DNA of 64,000 bases from Alteromonas australica (lineage in GTDB: Bacteria > Pseudomonadota > Gammaproteobacteria > Enterobacterales > Alteromonadaceae). Below are positions 63,421 through 64,000 of this stretch, in pieces. The translations under genes were made by a program, and so were the position numbers. Positions within the stretch are counted from its first letter, which is position 1. Each line of letters starts with the position of its first letter. The notes below the pieces were generated by a model. It searched no databases and was not told the DNA's origin. It worked only from the letters and a program-made list of their open reading frames with translations. The stretch covers positions 3,286,001 to 3,350,000 of the forward strand of contig NZ_CP008849.1 of assembly GCF_000730385.1 (NCBI RefSeq). The letters run 5' to 3'.

Positions 63421-64000
63421 CTAACGCAGAAATGCTTCGTGTAAACCGCCGTCCACACTAATAACTTGACCTGTAGTTTTACTCAACTGTCCCGAAACCA
63501 GTAAGTATGCCGCCTCAGCTTGGTCTTCAGGTGTAATGGGTTGTTTTGTTAAGGTTCGCTGAGCATAAAACTGAGCCAGTTTATTTCTCAATGACTCAGT
63601 GCTTTCGCTATCCGCAAATGCAATGTCGTACTTTGACAAAGATGAAATAACGCGGTCGCGAGGGAACATATTACTGCCTTGTACCACAGTCGCCGGTGCT
63701 AGCGCATTTACGTTGATCAATGGAGATAAGGTGACTGCGAGTTCTCGCATTAAGTGATTGGCTGCGGCTTTACTGGTGTCGTAGGCAAGCGAACCTTTTT
63801 TTGACACTGCGGCATTGACACTGGTAGTTAATACCATAGCACCTTTAAGACCCTGATTTTCCCATATTTTTTGAGCTTCCGAAGCAACAATATAGCCACC
63901 TTTAACATTGACCCCGAAACTAAGCTCGAACACCTTGTCATTTTTCGCTAAGTCGCTGCCCTCAGCAATGAACACACCAGCGGTAACAATAACTTTGTCT
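63421..64000 (-). CDS. rhaD: Bifunctional rhamnulose-1-phosphate aldolase/lactaldehyde dehydrogenase, C-terminal part
   Basis: The frame is open to the right edge, so only the last 193 residues are seen. These form a short-chain dehydrogenase domain with the catalytic YDTSKAAANHL (YxxxK), TTSVNAAVS for the serine, and the C-terminal VISVDGGLHEAFLR. This domain ends RhaD-type fusions in which an N-terminal aldolase splits rhamnulose-1-phosphate and the SDR half oxidises lactaldehyde. The position before rhaI fits. The aldolase half lies outside the window, so the fusion is inferred. Confidence 0.75.
   Translation of the reverse strand, partial: DKVIVTAGVFIAEGSDLAKNDKVFELSFGVNVKGGYIVASEAQKIWENQGLKGAMVLTTSVNAAVSKKGSLAYDTSKAAANHLMRELAVTLSPLINVNALAPATVVQGSNMFPRDRVISSLSKYDIAFADSESTESLRNKLAQFYAQRTLTKQPITPEDQAEAAYLLVSGQLSKTTGQVISVDGGLHEAFLR

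Overview
The window looks like chromosome from a marine gammaproteobacterium of the order Alteromonadales (Alteromonas-like). The reasons are the lpoA-yraN-diaA-dolP block, a full-length ArcB, the AcnD/PrpF version of the methylcitrate cycle, the carboxynorspermidine route to polyamines, several c-di-GMP enzymes and large TonB-dependent receptors beside a pectin (rhamnogalacturonan) locus. This assignment is inferred from protein content only. I see no tRNA, rRNA, insertion sequence, prophage or CRISPR array.

Layout. 1-3.3 kb: the end of a phosphatase-like gene, then an arsenic operon (arsR, arsC, arsH, acr3) with a promoter/operator and a strong terminator. 3.3-10.5 kb: a CheY-like receiver, aceK, an OmpR/histidine kinase pair, an envelope pair (DUF3833 lipoprotein plus chalcone-isomerase-like protein), a PLP enzyme and an unknown protein. 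10.6-13.0 kb: carboxynorspermidine dehydrogenase and decarboxylase. 13.0-16.6 kb: a periplasmic beta-propeller diguanylate cyclase. 16.7-22.7 kb: rsmI divergent from lpoA-yraN-diaA-dolP, then an MFS exporter. 22.8-25.8 kb: a TonB-dependent receptor and a two-gene unit that resembles a double-glycine-leader peptide plus a small membrane protein. 26.0-33.1 kb: the propionate operon gntR-prpB-prpC-acnD-prpF, with three copies of a structured RNA repeat between its genes. 33.2-41.7 kb: a PleD-like cyclase, an SSS transporter, the ydbS/ydbT PH-domain pair, arcB and an SH3b-tailed amidase. 42.3-48.3 kb: gltB-gltD. 48.5-51.5 kb: a small secreted protein, a DUF2726 protein, mtnN and a degenerate CbiB-like membrane protein. 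52.0-64.0 kb: a rhamnogalacturonan-I/L-rhamnose utilisation locus that runs off the right edge.

How the right-hand locus fits together. A 972-residue TonB receptor imports oligosaccharides. A tandem SGNH acetylesterase removes acetyl groups and a PL11 lyase cuts the RG-I backbone. A DhuI-type isomerase would handle the unsaturated uronate product. RhaI, the aldolase/dehydrogenase RhaD (cut by the window edge) and an LldD-type oxidase would take L-rhamnose to L-lactate and then pyruvate. A 14-bp palindrome recurs in three intergenic regions of this locus and may be its operator.

The most unusual signals are: (1) three RNA elements in the prp operon, each with two hairpins carrying GGA loops exactly 20 nt apart inside a long outer helix of unrelated sequence, matching the published TwoAYGGAY motif as I recall it and suggestive of CsrA binding; (2) the bacteriocin-like GG-leader peptide gene pair at 25.4-25.8 kb; and (3) the shared palindrome of the RG-I locus.
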